DNA of 28,720 bases. It comes from Paenochrobactrum pullorum. GTDB taxonomy: Bacteria > Pseudomonadota > Alphaproteobacteria > Rhizobiales > Rhizobiaceae. Made by a program: the position numbers and the translations under genes. Positions within the stretch are counted from its first letter, which is position 1, and every line of letters starts with the position of its first letter. The notes beneath the pieces are model-generated. The model did not search any database. It was not told the origin of the DNA and saw only the letters and a program-made list of their open reading frames with translations. The stretch is from positions 1-28,720 of the forward strand of contig NZ_JBHEEH010000020.1 in the NCBI RefSeq assembly GCF_041929845.1. Direction: 5' to 3'. Shown here piece by piece: positions 7,066 through 15,157 of this stretch.

Positions 7066-8514
7066 ATGTTCAATCAAATCAATATTTATAAAAATACGCC
7101 TTCCACTTCGTCGAAGTCTGTCGTTTGGAATCCCCAAATTGTCAAGCAGAAGGGGGAGACAAAACATGCCGCACTGACAAGTTGTATCATTACTGACATT
7201 GAAGCAGGCATTTTAAGGCCGATGGATCGTATGCCCACGCATCGCGATCTGGCGCATGAACTTGGGCTATCAATCCAGACTGTCAGCCTTGCTTATAAAG
7301 AGGCCGAACGTCTTGGCTATTTGAGCGGCGAGATCGGCCGAGGAACCTTTGTCAAATCACGCGTCACCGAGCGTGCAGGGCGTATGATGCTCGATCACAG
7401 CCCGAATGAAGTGCTCGATTTATCGATAATACGTTGTGTTTATCTTGATGAACATGAAAACGCTTCACGCGAAATATTGCTCGAACTTTCTGAAAGTGAC
7501 AATAGCAGTTTCATGCGGCCTTGCCGGCCGATTGCCGGACTAGAGCACCATCGGGAAGCTGCACGCGCATGGTTGCAACCAATCGGCATAACAGCAGGCA
7601 TTGAGCGTATTCTGGTAACCAATGGTGCAGCACACAGTATTTTTCTGGCGTTAAGCTGTGTTATCCGTTCAGGTGATGTGGTGCTGTGTGAAAACCTGAC
7701 CGATCACGGCATTATCGGGCTTGCCAATATTTTAGGGTTTAGTCTTAAAGGCTTGCCGACGGATGAGGAAGGTATTTTGCCCGATGCACTTGAAGCTGCC
7801 TGTTCTGCTGGCGGTGTGCGGGCAATTGTGCTCGTCCCTACCCTCAACAACCCGACCAGCCATGTGGCGAGTGCGCTGCGTCGGCAGCAAATTGCAACCA
7901 TTGCCGAGCGTTATGGGGTTTTTGTGATTGAGGACGAGGTTTATCGTCCGATTATCGAGGATGATCTGCCTGCAATTTCGCAGATGTTGCCTAATCTCGG
8001 TTTTTTCATCACCAGTTTCACCAAGACGGTCATGACCGGTTTGCGCGTTGGTTATCTGGTGGTGCCACCAGCCTATTCAATGCGGGCTGCTTCCATTTTG
8101 CGCGTGTCCAGTTGGAGCGGAACCTATCTTTCAGGCGAGATCGCTACGCGTTGGGTGGGAAATGGCACAGCACAGCGTTTACTCGGCATACAGCGCGATG
8201 AAGCACGACAAAGACAAATGATTGCCTGCAAAATTCTTGGCGACCATATCGCATCAAGCCATCCGCTCTCGCTCTGCGCTTGGCTGAAAGTACCGGCACA
8301 TTGGACTGAGGACGGATTGGTGCGTGTGCTGGCCAATCAAAATGTTGCAGTAACCCCTTCCGAACCTTTCATTGCAGGCCCCGGTCATGGTGGCGGTATT
8401 CGCATTTGTCTTGGCGGACGCATGAGCCATCCAGGGCTAACCAAAGCCTTGACGACAATCCGTCATGCTTTTGAGCAATTGCCGCCGGTGTTTGATGTGG
8501 GTGCAATTGGATGA
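7066..8514 (+). CDS. enuR: MocR/GntR-type transcriptional regulator of ectoine catabolism (EnuR)
   Basis: This 482-residue protein has the MocR/PdxR architecture. An N-terminal GntR winged helix-turn-helix (about 30-98; MPTHRDLAHELGLSIQTVSLAYKEAER) is joined to a class I aminotransferase-like domain. That domain keeps the PLP-binding features: VTNGAAHS (184-191), NNPTSH (261-266), EDEVYRP with Asp290 and Tyr293, and Lys320 in SFTKTVMTGLRVGY. EnuR proteins are known as repressors of ectoine import and catabolic genes that respond to N-acetyl-diaminobutyrate or diaminobutyrate bound through PLP. Placement just before eutB supports this identity. A 12-bp motif in front of the gene recurs inverted before eutB. 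The family is certain; the EnuR name rests on the neighbourhood. Confidence 0.88.
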   Translation: MFNQINIYKNTPSTSSKSVVWNPQIVKQKGETKHAALTSCIITDIEAGILRPMDRMPTHRDLAHELGLSIQTVSLAYKEAERLGYLSGEIGRGTFVKSRVTERAGRMMLDHSPNEVLDLSIIRCVYLDEHENASREILLELSESDNSSFMRPCRPIAGLEHHREAARAWLQPIGITAGIERILVTNGAAHSIFLALSCVIRSGDVVLCENLTDHGIIGLANILGFSLKGLPTDEEGILPDALEAACSAGGVRAIVLVPTLNNPTSHVASALRRQQIATIAERYGVFVIEDEVYRPIIEDDLPAISQMLPNLGFFITSFTKTVMTGLRVGYLVVPPAYSMRAASILRVSSWSGTYLSGEIATRWVGNGTAQRLLGIQRDEARQRQMIACKILGDHIASSHPLSLCAWLKVPAHWTEDGLVRVLANQNVAVTPSEPFIAGPGHGGGIRICLGGRMSHPGLTKALTTIRHAFEQLPPVFDVGAIG

Positions 8515-8535
8515 CTTGAACCTCACAATAATTGT

Positions 8536-8563
8536 ATCATGACATTATATTAATTGACATGAT
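8536..8563 (+). promoter_or_regulatory. Candidate EnuR operator upstream of eutB
   Basis: This is an imperfect 28-bp dyad with outer arms ATCATG (8536-8541) and CATGAT (8558-8563), holding ATCATGACATT and TTGACATGAT. It includes the 12-base inverted match to the site before enuR. It lies 18-45 bp before the eutB start, where a repressor would cover the promoter. A TTGACA (8555-8560) overlaps it but no convincing -10 box follows before the start. Confidence 0.55.
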
Positions 8564-8580
8564 TTTGTTTCTCTCTCACC

Positions 8581-9609
8581 ATGACAATCATGATGAGAGA
8601 TTTTCAACCAGTCACCAGAGCAGAAAAAGTATCGGCGGATAGTCTTCCCGTTACTCTATCCGATATCGAACATGCGGCTGCACGTATTGATAAATTCGTG
8701 GTGAGAACACCTCTTGTCCAATCCAATAGGCTGTCTGCCCTCACAGGCCAGCCTGTTTATCTCAAACTTGAAACACGCCAGCCCATCGGGGCTTTCAAAT
8801 TACGCGGCGCTATCAACGCCATTCTTTCTCTTGATGAGAAAAAACGCGCTCAGGGTTTGGTCACTGCATCAACCGGTAATCATGGCCGCGCCGTAGCCTA
8901 TGCAGCGCGCGAACTTGGATTAAAAGCCACCATTTGCATGTCAGCACTTGTGCCGGCAAACAAAGTCGATGCCATTCATGCGCTTGGCGCGGAGATTTGC
9001 ATCACCGGCATGTCACAGGATGATGCTCAAAACGAAGTTGCAGAGCTGGTGACGAAATGTTCGCTGACTTCCATTCCGCCTTTTGATGATGTCAATGTCG
9101 TTGCGGGTCAAGGTACAATCGGGCTCGAGATTATTGAGGAGCTGCCGGAGCTCAGTACAATTTTAATCCCTCTTTCCGGAGGCGGTCTCGCAGGCGGCAT
9201 AGCTGTTGCGGTTAAAGCGCTCCGGCCACAAGCTCGCATCATCGGTATATCAATGGAGCGCGGCGCTGCAATGGAAGCCTCTATCCGTGCCGGTCAGCCT
9301 GTTGAGGTTACCGAAGAGGAAAGTTTGGCAGATTCCCTTGGCGGTGGCATTGGTCTCACCAATCAAGTGACTTTTCCTCTTTGCAGTGCACTTCTCGACG
9401 AAATCATCTTGTTGAGTGAAGAAGAAATAGCTGCAGGCATCCGCCATGCCGCGCAAGAAGAAGGTGAAACCCTCGAGGGCGCCGGAGCGGTCGGTATTGC
9501 GGCCCTTCTCGCAGGAAAAATCAAACTTAAAGGGCCAACTGCCATCATCATCTCAGGCGGAAATATTGATGCTGCAATGCATCAAAAAATTGTCGAGGGA
9601 GGCATTTGA
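8581..9609 (+). CDS. eutB: EutB, threonine dehydratase-like PLP enzyme of hydroxyectoine utilisation
   Basis: This 342-residue fold type II PLP enzyme of the threonine/serine dehydratase group has the Schiff-base Lys73 in AFKLRGA, the substrate loop STGNHGRA (97-104) and the phosphate-binding glycine loop SGGGLAGG (199-206). There is no C-terminal ACT regulatory domain, as in short catabolic dehydratases. Beside eutC and doeAB it matches EutB, proposed to act with EutA and EutC in converting hydroxyectoine to ectoine. The first codons read ATG ACA ATC ATG ATG, so the start could be up to 12 bp later; no strong ribosome site distinguishes them. The stop overlaps the eutC start (TGATG). A general threonine or hydroxyaspartate dehydratase is the alternative. 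Confidence 0.87.
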   Translation: MTIMMRDFQPVTRAEKVSADSLPVTLSDIEHAAARIDKFVVRTPLVQSNRLSALTGQPVYLKLETRQPIGAFKLRGAINAILSLDEKKRAQGLVTASTGNHGRAVAYAARELGLKATICMSALVPANKVDAIHALGAEICITGMSQDDAQNEVAELVTKCSLTSIPPFDDVNVVAGQGTIGLEIIEELPELSTILIPLSGGGLAGGIAVAVKALRPQARIIGISMERGAAMEASIRAGQPVEVTEEESLADSLGGGIGLTNQVTFPLCSALLDEIILLSEEEIAAGIRHAAQEEGETLEGAGAVGIAALLAGKIKLKGPTAIIISGGNIDAAMHQKIVEGGI

Positions 9610-10622
9610 TGAGCCGTATCTGCATACTCACAGAGAAAGACTTGCGGGCTATTATCAAGCTTGATCTGGCTACGATTGATTGTGTTGAGGCAGGTTTTGC
9701 AGCACTGGCGACAAAACCCGTCGCCATGCCGCCAATCTTGCGATTGGATATTCCTAAATATCGTGGAGAAGTGGACGTCAAGACGGCTTATGTGCCGGGA
9801 CTCGATGGTTTTGCCATCAAAGTCAGCCCTGGCTTTTTTGATAATCCCAAACTTGGCTTTCCAAGCTTAAATGGCTTGATGATTTTGCTAAGCGCCCGTA
9901 CAGGGCTCATCGAAGCTTTATTGCTTGATAATGGCTATCTTACTGACCTGCGCACCGCTGCGGCCGGTGCTGTGGCTGCCCGTCATTTGTCGCGTGAGAA
10001 TTCATCAACCGCAACAATTTTTGGCGCAGGCATGCAAGCTAAATTGCAGCTGGAAGCTTTGTTACTGGTTCGCCCGATCAATTCTGTTCGGATTTGGGCA
10101 AGAAATCCCACCAAAGCTGAAATCCTTGCCAAGCAATTGTCTGATCAATATCCGCTTGAAGTGAAAGCCTATAGTGATCCTCGTGATGCCGTTAAGGCTT
10201 CTGATATTATCGTAACCACCACGCCTGCAGAACAGCCGATATTTTTTGAGGATTGGCTTGAAAAAGGTCAGCACCTGACCGCGATGGGTTCTGATGCAGA
10301 GCATAAAAACGAAATTGATCCGGCAGTTTTCAAGCGTGTGACCTATATAGCTGACCGGTTGGCACAGACGCGTATTCTTGGCGAATTACATCATGCCATT
10401 GCCGCAGGAGCAGTCGAAAGTGATGCATCATTTGCCGAGCTTGGCGATGTAATTGCCGGAAAAGCGGAAGCGAGAAAAGACGAAAAGACCATCACTTTTG
10501 CCGATCTGACCGGTACAGGCGTACAAGATACAGCAATCGCAAATTTAGCCTTTAACCGCGCAAAAGATGCGGAATCCGGCCAAATCATTAAAAATGATAT
10601 TAAAATGGGAGATGCGGCGTGA
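9609..10622 (+). CDS. eutC: EutC, ornithine cyclodeaminase-like protein of hydroxyectoine utilisation
   Basis: This 337-residue member of the ornithine cyclodeaminase/mu-crystallin family has the conserved lysine in GFAIKVSPG, the substrate region DLRTAAAGAVAARHL, and the dinucleotide-binding turn FGAGMQAKLQLEAL of the Rossmann domain. An in-frame TTG precedes it, but the ATG at 9609, which overlaps the eutB stop by one base, is the more likely start. In ectoine clusters EutC is the partner of EutB in the conversion of hydroxyectoine, probably as an NAD(P)-dependent imine or ketone reductase. Its last four bases (GTGA) overlap the doeA start, showing tight coupling. Family is clear; role is from context and published clusters. 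Confidence 0.88.
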   Translation: MSRICILTEKDLRAIIKLDLATIDCVEAGFAALATKPVAMPPILRLDIPKYRGEVDVKTAYVPGLDGFAIKVSPGFFDNPKLGFPSLNGLMILLSARTGLIEALLLDNGYLTDLRTAAAGAVAARHLSRENSSTATIFGAGMQAKLQLEALLLVRPINSVRIWARNPTKAEILAKQLSDQYPLEVKAYSDPRDAVKASDIIVTTTPAEQPIFFEDWLEKGQHLTAMGSDAEHKNEIDPAVFKRVTYIADRLAQTRILGELHHAIAAGAVESDASFAELGDVIAGKAEARKDEKTITFADLTGTGVQDTAIANLAFNRAKDAESGQIIKNDIKMGDAA

Positions 10623-11797
10623 CAATAGCGCTGAATTTTACACCTGGGGAATATGCCGAACGTTTATCGAAAACCCGCCAATCCATGGAAACCGCGGGTA
10701 TTGATCTTTTAATCGTAACCGATCCTGCCAATATGCATTGGTTGACCGGCTATGACGGATGGTCGTTTTATGTGCATCAATGTGTAATTGTTCCGCCAAG
10801 CGGTGAACCAATCTGGTATGGCCGCAAGCAAGATGCCAATGGCGCAAAGCGCACAGCCTATCTCGATCATGATAATATCATCGGCTATCCGGATCATTAT
10901 GTTCAATCAACAGAACGCCATCCGATGGACCTTCTTGCTCAAATCATTGATGAACATAAATGGGCAAGCCTCAAAATCGGCGTTGAGATGGATAATTATT
11001 ACTTCTCCGCCGCAGCCTTTGCGTCTTTACAAAAACATTTGCCTAATGCTCGTTTTAAAGATGCGAATGGTCTGGTCAACTGGCAGCGCTCTATCAAAAG
11101 CCCGACCGAGCTTGATTATATGCGCAAGGCCGGAAAAATTGTCGAACTTATGCATCAGCGTATCGTAGATATTATCGAGCCAGAGATGCGAAAATGCGAT
11201 CTGGTAGCAGAAATTTATGATGCCGGCATTCGCGGCACATCCGAATTTGGTGGCGATTATCCATCAATCGTGCCCCTGCTGCCGTCAGGTATTGATGCAT
11301 CCGCCCCGCATTTGACATGGGATGACAAGCCGATGCGTATCGGCGAAGGCACTTTTTTCGAGATTGCAGGTGCTTATAAACGTTATCACTGCCCGCTCTC
11401 GCGTACGGTTTTTCTTGGTAAGCCGACGCAGGCATTTCTTGATGCGGAAAAAGCAACACTGGAAGGAATGGAGGCAGGTCTTGCTGCGGCAAAACCAGGA
11501 AATAGCTGCGAAGATATTGCCAATGCTTTTTTTAAGGTTTTGAAAAAATATGGCATCATCAAAGATAATCGCACTGGTTATCCGATCGGACTGTCCTACC
11601 CGCCGGATTGGGGAGAGCGGACGATGAGCCTGCGTCCGGGTGATAAAACCGAGTTAAAACCGGGTATGACTTTTCATTTCATGACCGGCCTTTGGCTGGA
11701 GAATATGGGGCTGGAAATTACCGAAAGCATCGCCATTACAGAAACAGGCGTTGAGTGCTTATCGAATGTTCCTCGCCAGTTGTTCGTGAAGAGCTGA
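10619..11797 (+). CDS. doeA: Ectoine hydrolase DoeA/EutD
   Basis: This 392-residue protein has a peptidase M24-like (creatinase/prolidase) fold: an N-terminal creatinase-like domain (about 10-160; DPANMHWLTGYDGWSFYVHQ) and a C-terminal pita-bread domain (about 170-385) with FEIAGAYKRYHCPLSRT, GYPIGLSYPPDWGER and LENMGLEITESIAI. These last motifs are typical of ectoine hydrolase, which opens the ectoine ring to N-acetyl-2,4-diaminobutyrate in the cytoplasm. Length matches the family. The start is GTG at 10619, overlapping the eutC stop by four bases (GTGA). The deacetylase follows after 4 bp; EutD and EutE are known to work together as a hydrolase-deacetylase pair. Confidence 0.93.
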   Translation: MTIALNFTPGEYAERLSKTRQSMETAGIDLLIVTDPANMHWLTGYDGWSFYVHQCVIVPPSGEPIWYGRKQDANGAKRTAYLDHDNIIGYPDHYVQSTERHPMDLLAQIIDEHKWASLKIGVEMDNYYFSAAAFASLQKHLPNARFKDANGLVNWQRSIKSPTELDYMRKAGKIVELMHQRIVDIIEPEMRKCDLVAEIYDAGIRGTSEFGGDYPSIVPLLPSGIDASAPHLTWDDKPMRIGEGTFFEIAGAYKRYHCPLSRTVFLGKPTQAFLDAEKATLEGMEAGLAAAKPGNSCEDIANAFFKVLKKYGIIKDNRTGYPIGLSYPPDWGERTMSLRPGDKTELKPGMTFHFMTGLWLENMGLEITESIAITETGVECLSNVPRQLFVKS

Positions 11798-11801
11798 TGC
11801 C

Positions 11802-12815
11802 ATGCTGAATAGTTTACAACGCTCCTCTCCTATTACTGCCACGGTTGACCTGAACAAAAAAGGCATACAGCACGGCCATTTGCGTCTGCCTTATAGCCGT
11901 GACGACAGTGCATGGGGGTCGGTTATGATCCCGATCTGTGTCATCGCGAATAATGAAGGGCCGACTGCATTACTCACAGGCGCCAATCACGGCGATGAAT
12001 ATGAAGGCCCCGCCGCACTTTTTGAATTGGCTCAGACGATTGATCCGGCTGAAGTCAATGGCAGAATTATCATTGTTCCGGCGCTCAATTATCCGGCCTT
12101 TTGTGCCGGTACCCGTACATCGCCAATTGATCGGGGCAATCTTAATCGTAGTTTCCCCGGCCGAGCAGACGGCACTGTTACCGAAAAGATTGCCGATTAT
12201 GTAACGCGCTATCTGATACCGCTTGCCGATATTGTGCTTGATTTTCATTCAGGCGGCAAAACACTCGACTTTCTTCCTTATGCGGCCGCACATGAATTGC
12301 CGAACAAAGATCAGGAAGCCAATTGCTTTGCGGCGGTGCAAGCATTTAACGCTCCTTTTTCTATGAAAATGCTCGAAATTGATGCTGTCGGCATGCTTGA
12401 TACAACCGTTGAAGAAATGGGCAAAGTGTTTGTAACCACAGAACTGGGAGGGGCAGGCACTGCAACTGCTACTTCCATTGAGATTGCCCGAAAAGGCACC
12501 TGCAATATTCTTCGTCATGTTGGCATATTAAAAGGTAATATTGATATCCGGCCTAGCCAATGGCTGGATATGCCATCCGATGATTGCTTCACTTTTGCCC
12601 AAAATGACGGCTTAATTGCCTTTAACTGCAATCTGGGGGACAAGGTCAAAAAAGGCGCGACTATCGCCCGCATTTATCCACTAGGTAAAACCGGAATTGC
12701 CCCAGTTGAATATCATGCAGCTTTAGATGGTGTATTGGCTGCACGCCACGTGCCCGGCCTTATCAAGACGGGTGACTGCCTGTCCGTTATTGCAACAATT
12801 ACGGAGACAATCTGA
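11802..12815 (+). CDS. doeB: N-acetyl-L-2,4-diaminobutyrate deacetylase DoeB/EutE
   Basis: This 337-residue zinc deacylase belongs to the succinylglutamate desuccinylase/aspartoacylase family. Zinc ligands are visible as His63 and Glu66 in NHGDEYEG and His149 in DFHSGG. The general base is probably Glu214 in VTTELGGAG, and RGNLNRSFPG supplies the substrate Arg/Asn. A C-terminal beta-rich domain (about 250-335) completes it. The enzyme removes acetate from N-acetyl-diaminobutyrate made by DoeA and yields 2,4-diaminobutyrate for the aminotransferase. It begins 4 bp after doeA and is the last enzyme gene before the importer genes in the run. Confidence 0.93.
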   Translation: MLNSLQRSSPITATVDLNKKGIQHGHLRLPYSRDDSAWGSVMIPICVIANNEGPTALLTGANHGDEYEGPAALFELAQTIDPAEVNGRIIIVPALNYPAFCAGTRTSPIDRGNLNRSFPGRADGTVTEKIADYVTRYLIPLADIVLDFHSGGKTLDFLPYAAAHELPNKDQEANCFAAVQAFNAPFSMKMLEIDAVGMLDTTVEEMGKVFVTTELGGAGTATATSIEIARKGTCNILRHVGILKGNIDIRPSQWLDMPSDDCFTFAQNDGLIAFNCNLGDKVKKGATIARIYPLGKTGIAPVEYHAALDGVLAARHVPGLIKTGDCLSVIATITETI

Positions 12816-12875
12816 CCACCCAATCACAGTGAGATTCGAAAACGAGCCACTGAAATTAAACAGGAGGAGAATAAA

Positions 12876-13727
12876 ATGACTATGATGAAAACTGCAGGTC
12901 TGGCAATTGTTGCCTTGAGCTTGTCCATTTCCGCCGGCAATGCTCTGACCTTGGATGAAGCCAAAGAGCAAGGCTATATCCGCGCTGCAACAGCCAATGA
13001 AGTGCCCTATTCTTTCATGCAGTCCGATGGAACATCTGCAGGCATTGGACCTGATGTCGCCAATGCTGTTTTGAAATCTATGGACATCGAGGATGTTAAC
13101 TGGACGGTTACACCATTTGGAACCCTAATTCCGGGGCTTAAGGCCAAGCGTTATGACTTTACTGCAGCCGAGCAAAATATCTCGCCGGAGCGTTGCAAAC
13201 AGGTCGCTTTCACCGAACCAAACTCATCTTATGGTGAAGGGCTTCTGGTTAAAAAGGGCAATCCTAAAGGCCTGACAACTTACGCTGATATTGCTAAAGA
13301 TCCGTCATTGAAAGTGGCTGTTGTCTCAGGTGCTAATAATGTTGATTTTCTGCGCGCTGTCGGCGTTAAAGAAGATCAAATTATTTATATTCCAGCCAAT
13401 GCTGACGCTATTCCAACGGTACAAAGCCGTGCCGATGCTTATGCCGCAACCGAGCTGACCGTCTCGGAGCTTGCCAAAGGGCAGACACAAGTCGAGCAAG
13501 TCGAACCATTTGAAGATCCGACCGTCAACGATGCCCCAGTACGTAATTACGGTGCTTTTGCCTTCAGACCTGAGGACAAGGATTTGCGCGATGCATTCAA
13601 TGCGGCTTTGATCGAATTCCGCAAGACTGACGAATATAAAACAATTCTTAGCAAATACGGTCTCTCTGAACAAAGTATTGCGGCAGCATCAGAAAAAAAC
13701 ACCGCCGATCTTTGTGCTGGCAAATAA
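12876..13727 (+). CDS. ehuB: Ectoine/hydroxyectoine ABC transporter substrate-binding protein EhuB
   Basis: This 283-residue periplasmic binding protein of family 3 (polar amino acid type) has a signal peptide of about 23 residues (MKTAGLAIVALSLSISAGNA) and a mature part starting near LTLDEAKEQGYIRAATANEVPY. AAEQNISPERCKQVAFTEP and AATELTVSELAKGQ fit the EhuB group. A strong ribosome site (AGGAGGAG, 12862-12869) precedes the ATG at 12876, in keeping with high expression of binding proteins. It follows doeB by 60 bp and is followed by a perfect stem-loop and then the permease genes. Assignment to ectoine rests on both sequence style and the surrounding genes. Confidence 0.92.
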   Translation: MTMMKTAGLAIVALSLSISAGNALTLDEAKEQGYIRAATANEVPYSFMQSDGTSAGIGPDVANAVLKSMDIEDVNWTVTPFGTLIPGLKAKRYDFTAAEQNISPERCKQVAFTEPNSSYGEGLLVKKGNPKGLTTYADIAKDPSLKVAVVSGANNVDFLRAVGVKEDQIIYIPANADAIPTVQSRADAYAATELTVSELAKGQTQVEQVEPFEDPTVNDAPVRNYGAFAFRPEDKDLRDAFNAALIEFRKTDEYKTILSKYGLSEQSIAAASEKNTADLCAGK

Positions 13728-13735
13728 TGGACAAC

Positions 13736-13757
13736 GTGTCCGGCCTTGTCCGGACAC
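13736..13757 (+). other. Intercistronic stem-loop between ehuB and ehuC
   Basis: GTGTCCGG (13736-13743) pairs perfectly with CCGGACAC (13750-13757) around a six-base loop, 8 bases after the ehuB stop. No T-run follows. Such structures after binding-protein genes commonly protect the upstream message from 3' decay or attenuate transcription, which would give more EhuB than permease. Confidence 0.65.
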
Positions 13758-13786
13758 ATCCTGCTTGCTAACCGGAGGAGAAAAAG

Positions 13787-14452
13787 ATGGACTGGACAGC
13801 CTATCTGCCGATGCTGTTGCAAGGTGCTGGCGTTACTATGACAATCACGCTTGCTGCCATTGCTGTCGGCGCTTGCCTTGCTTTTATCTTTGGCCTCATG
13901 CGTGTTGAAGGCGGGCCTGTTCTTTCAACAATTGCGCTGTGTTACACGGAAGTGTTTCGCGGCACCTCGTTGCTGGTTCAGCTTTTCTGGTTTTACTATG
14001 CATTGCCCCTCGTCGGACTCAGTTTGGATCCGATCACCACCGGCATTCTGGTACTGGCAGCTCATGCGGGTGGTTATGGCGCTGAGATTGTGCGCGGGGC
14101 AATGCAATCGGTTTCAGTGCAACAGCATGAAGCTGCGCGTGCATTGAATTTCAACCGGTTTCAGACCCTTTATCGTATTTCACTGCCGCAAGCAGTCGTA
14201 GAGATGATGCCGGCTTTCGGCAATCTTGCCATTGAGACATTGAAGCTTTCTTCTTTGGTCTCATTCATTTCAATTGCCGATCTGACATTCTCTGCTCAAT
14301 CTATACGCAACATCACTTTGGATAGCACGAGCGTCTACACTTTCACACTGCTCGGCTATTTTGTGATGTCGCTTATGTTGATGCTGGCAATCCGGCTGAT
14401 CGAGCATTTTGTACGTCGCGGCAATGCCTTTCCCCGCATAACACATTCATGA
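13787..14452 (+). CDS. ehuC: Ectoine/hydroxyectoine ABC transporter permease EhuC
   Basis: This 221-residue inner-membrane permease of the polar amino acid (HisM/GlnP) type has about five transmembrane helices (starting near 11-37, 55-80, 85-105, 155-175 and 185-205). The cytoplasmic EAA loop EAARALNFNRFQTLYRISLP docks the ATPase. GGAGGAG at 13773-13779 is a strong ribosome site for the ATG at 13787. It forms the membrane channel with EhuD, encoded 12 bp downstream. The family is certain, and the letter assignment follows the ehuBCDA order known from rhizobia. Confidence 0.9.
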   Translation: MDWTAYLPMLLQGAGVTMTITLAAIAVGACLAFIFGLMRVEGGPVLSTIALCYTEVFRGTSLLVQLFWFYYALPLVGLSLDPITTGILVLAAHAGGYGAEIVRGAMQSVSVQQHEAARALNFNRFQTLYRISLPQAVVEMMPAFGNLAIETLKLSSLVSFISIADLTFSAQSIRNITLDSTSVYTFTLLGYFVMSLMLMLAIRLIEHFVRRGNAFPRITHS

Positions 14453-14464
14453 GGATAACACGCT

Positions 14465-15157
14465 ATGATGTATGGTTATGAATGGGATACAACAACATGG
14501 ATCAGCTATACAATTTCGATCCTGCCTATCATTCTTATTGGGCTGACGGTTACACTGAAAGCCGCGGCTGCCGGATTTTTGATTGCATTAGTGCTGGGAC
14601 TGATATTTGCTTTGCTGCGGCGCAGCCGTAATAAAGCAATCTCCTGGACAACGGCCTTTATCGTCGAGTTTCTGCGTGATACTCCGCTCTTGGTGCAATT
14701 ATTCTTTCTTTATTATGTGCTGCCGGAGTTCGGTATTGTCTTGCCAGCATTTATGACTGGTGCATTGGCATTGGGTTTGCAATATGCAGCTTATACGTCG
14801 GAAGTTTATCGTGGCGGTATTGAAGCTGTTCCGCGTGGTCAATGGGAAGCTGCAACCGCTCTTAATTTGACGCCTTTTCAAGCCTATCGCGACATAATCA
14901 TACCTCAGGCAATCCCTCGCATTTTACCGGCAATGGGCAATTATCTCGTTGCTATGATTAAAGAGACACCGGTTTTATCCGTCATTACTATTCTGGAAAT
15001 GATGGCTCTAGCCAATATGATCGGTGAACGAACTTTTGAATATCTGGTGCCGCTGACGCTTGTCGGCCTGATCTTTCTCCTTTTGACGCTGATTTGCTCG
15101 GCCGGACTTCACCGCTTGCAAAAAACGCTTCCCAAAGCAGGAATACCATTAAGATGA
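14465..15157 (+). CDS. ehuD: Ectoine/hydroxyectoine ABC transporter permease EhuD
   Basis: This 230-residue second permease of the amino acid type has hydrophobic helices (about 12-48, 62-88, 95-110, 155-180 and 192-215) and the EAA loop EAATALNLTPFQAYRDIIIP. It starts MMYGYEWD; the second ATG is an alternative start. GAGGA at 14451-14455, overlapping the ehuC stop, serves as ribosome site. Its stop codon overlaps the ehuA start (ATGA), so the ATPase is translationally coupled. It pairs with EhuC in the importer. Confidence 0.9.
   Translation: MMYGYEWDTTTWISYTISILPIILIGLTVTLKAAAAGFLIALVLGLIFALLRRSRNKAISWTTAFIVEFLRDTPLLVQLFFLYYVLPEFGIVLPAFMTGALALGLQYAAYTSEVYRGGIEAVPRGQWEAATALNLTPFQAYRDIIIPQAIPRILPAMGNYLVAMIKETPVLSVITILEMMALANMIGERTFEYLVPLTLVGLIFLLLTLICSAGLHRLQKTLPKAGIPLR

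Noticed and set aside
8555..8590. TTGACA at 8555 as the eutB -35 box
   Set aside because: No acceptable -10 sequence fits before the start codon at 8581, so it is more likely part of the operator dyad.
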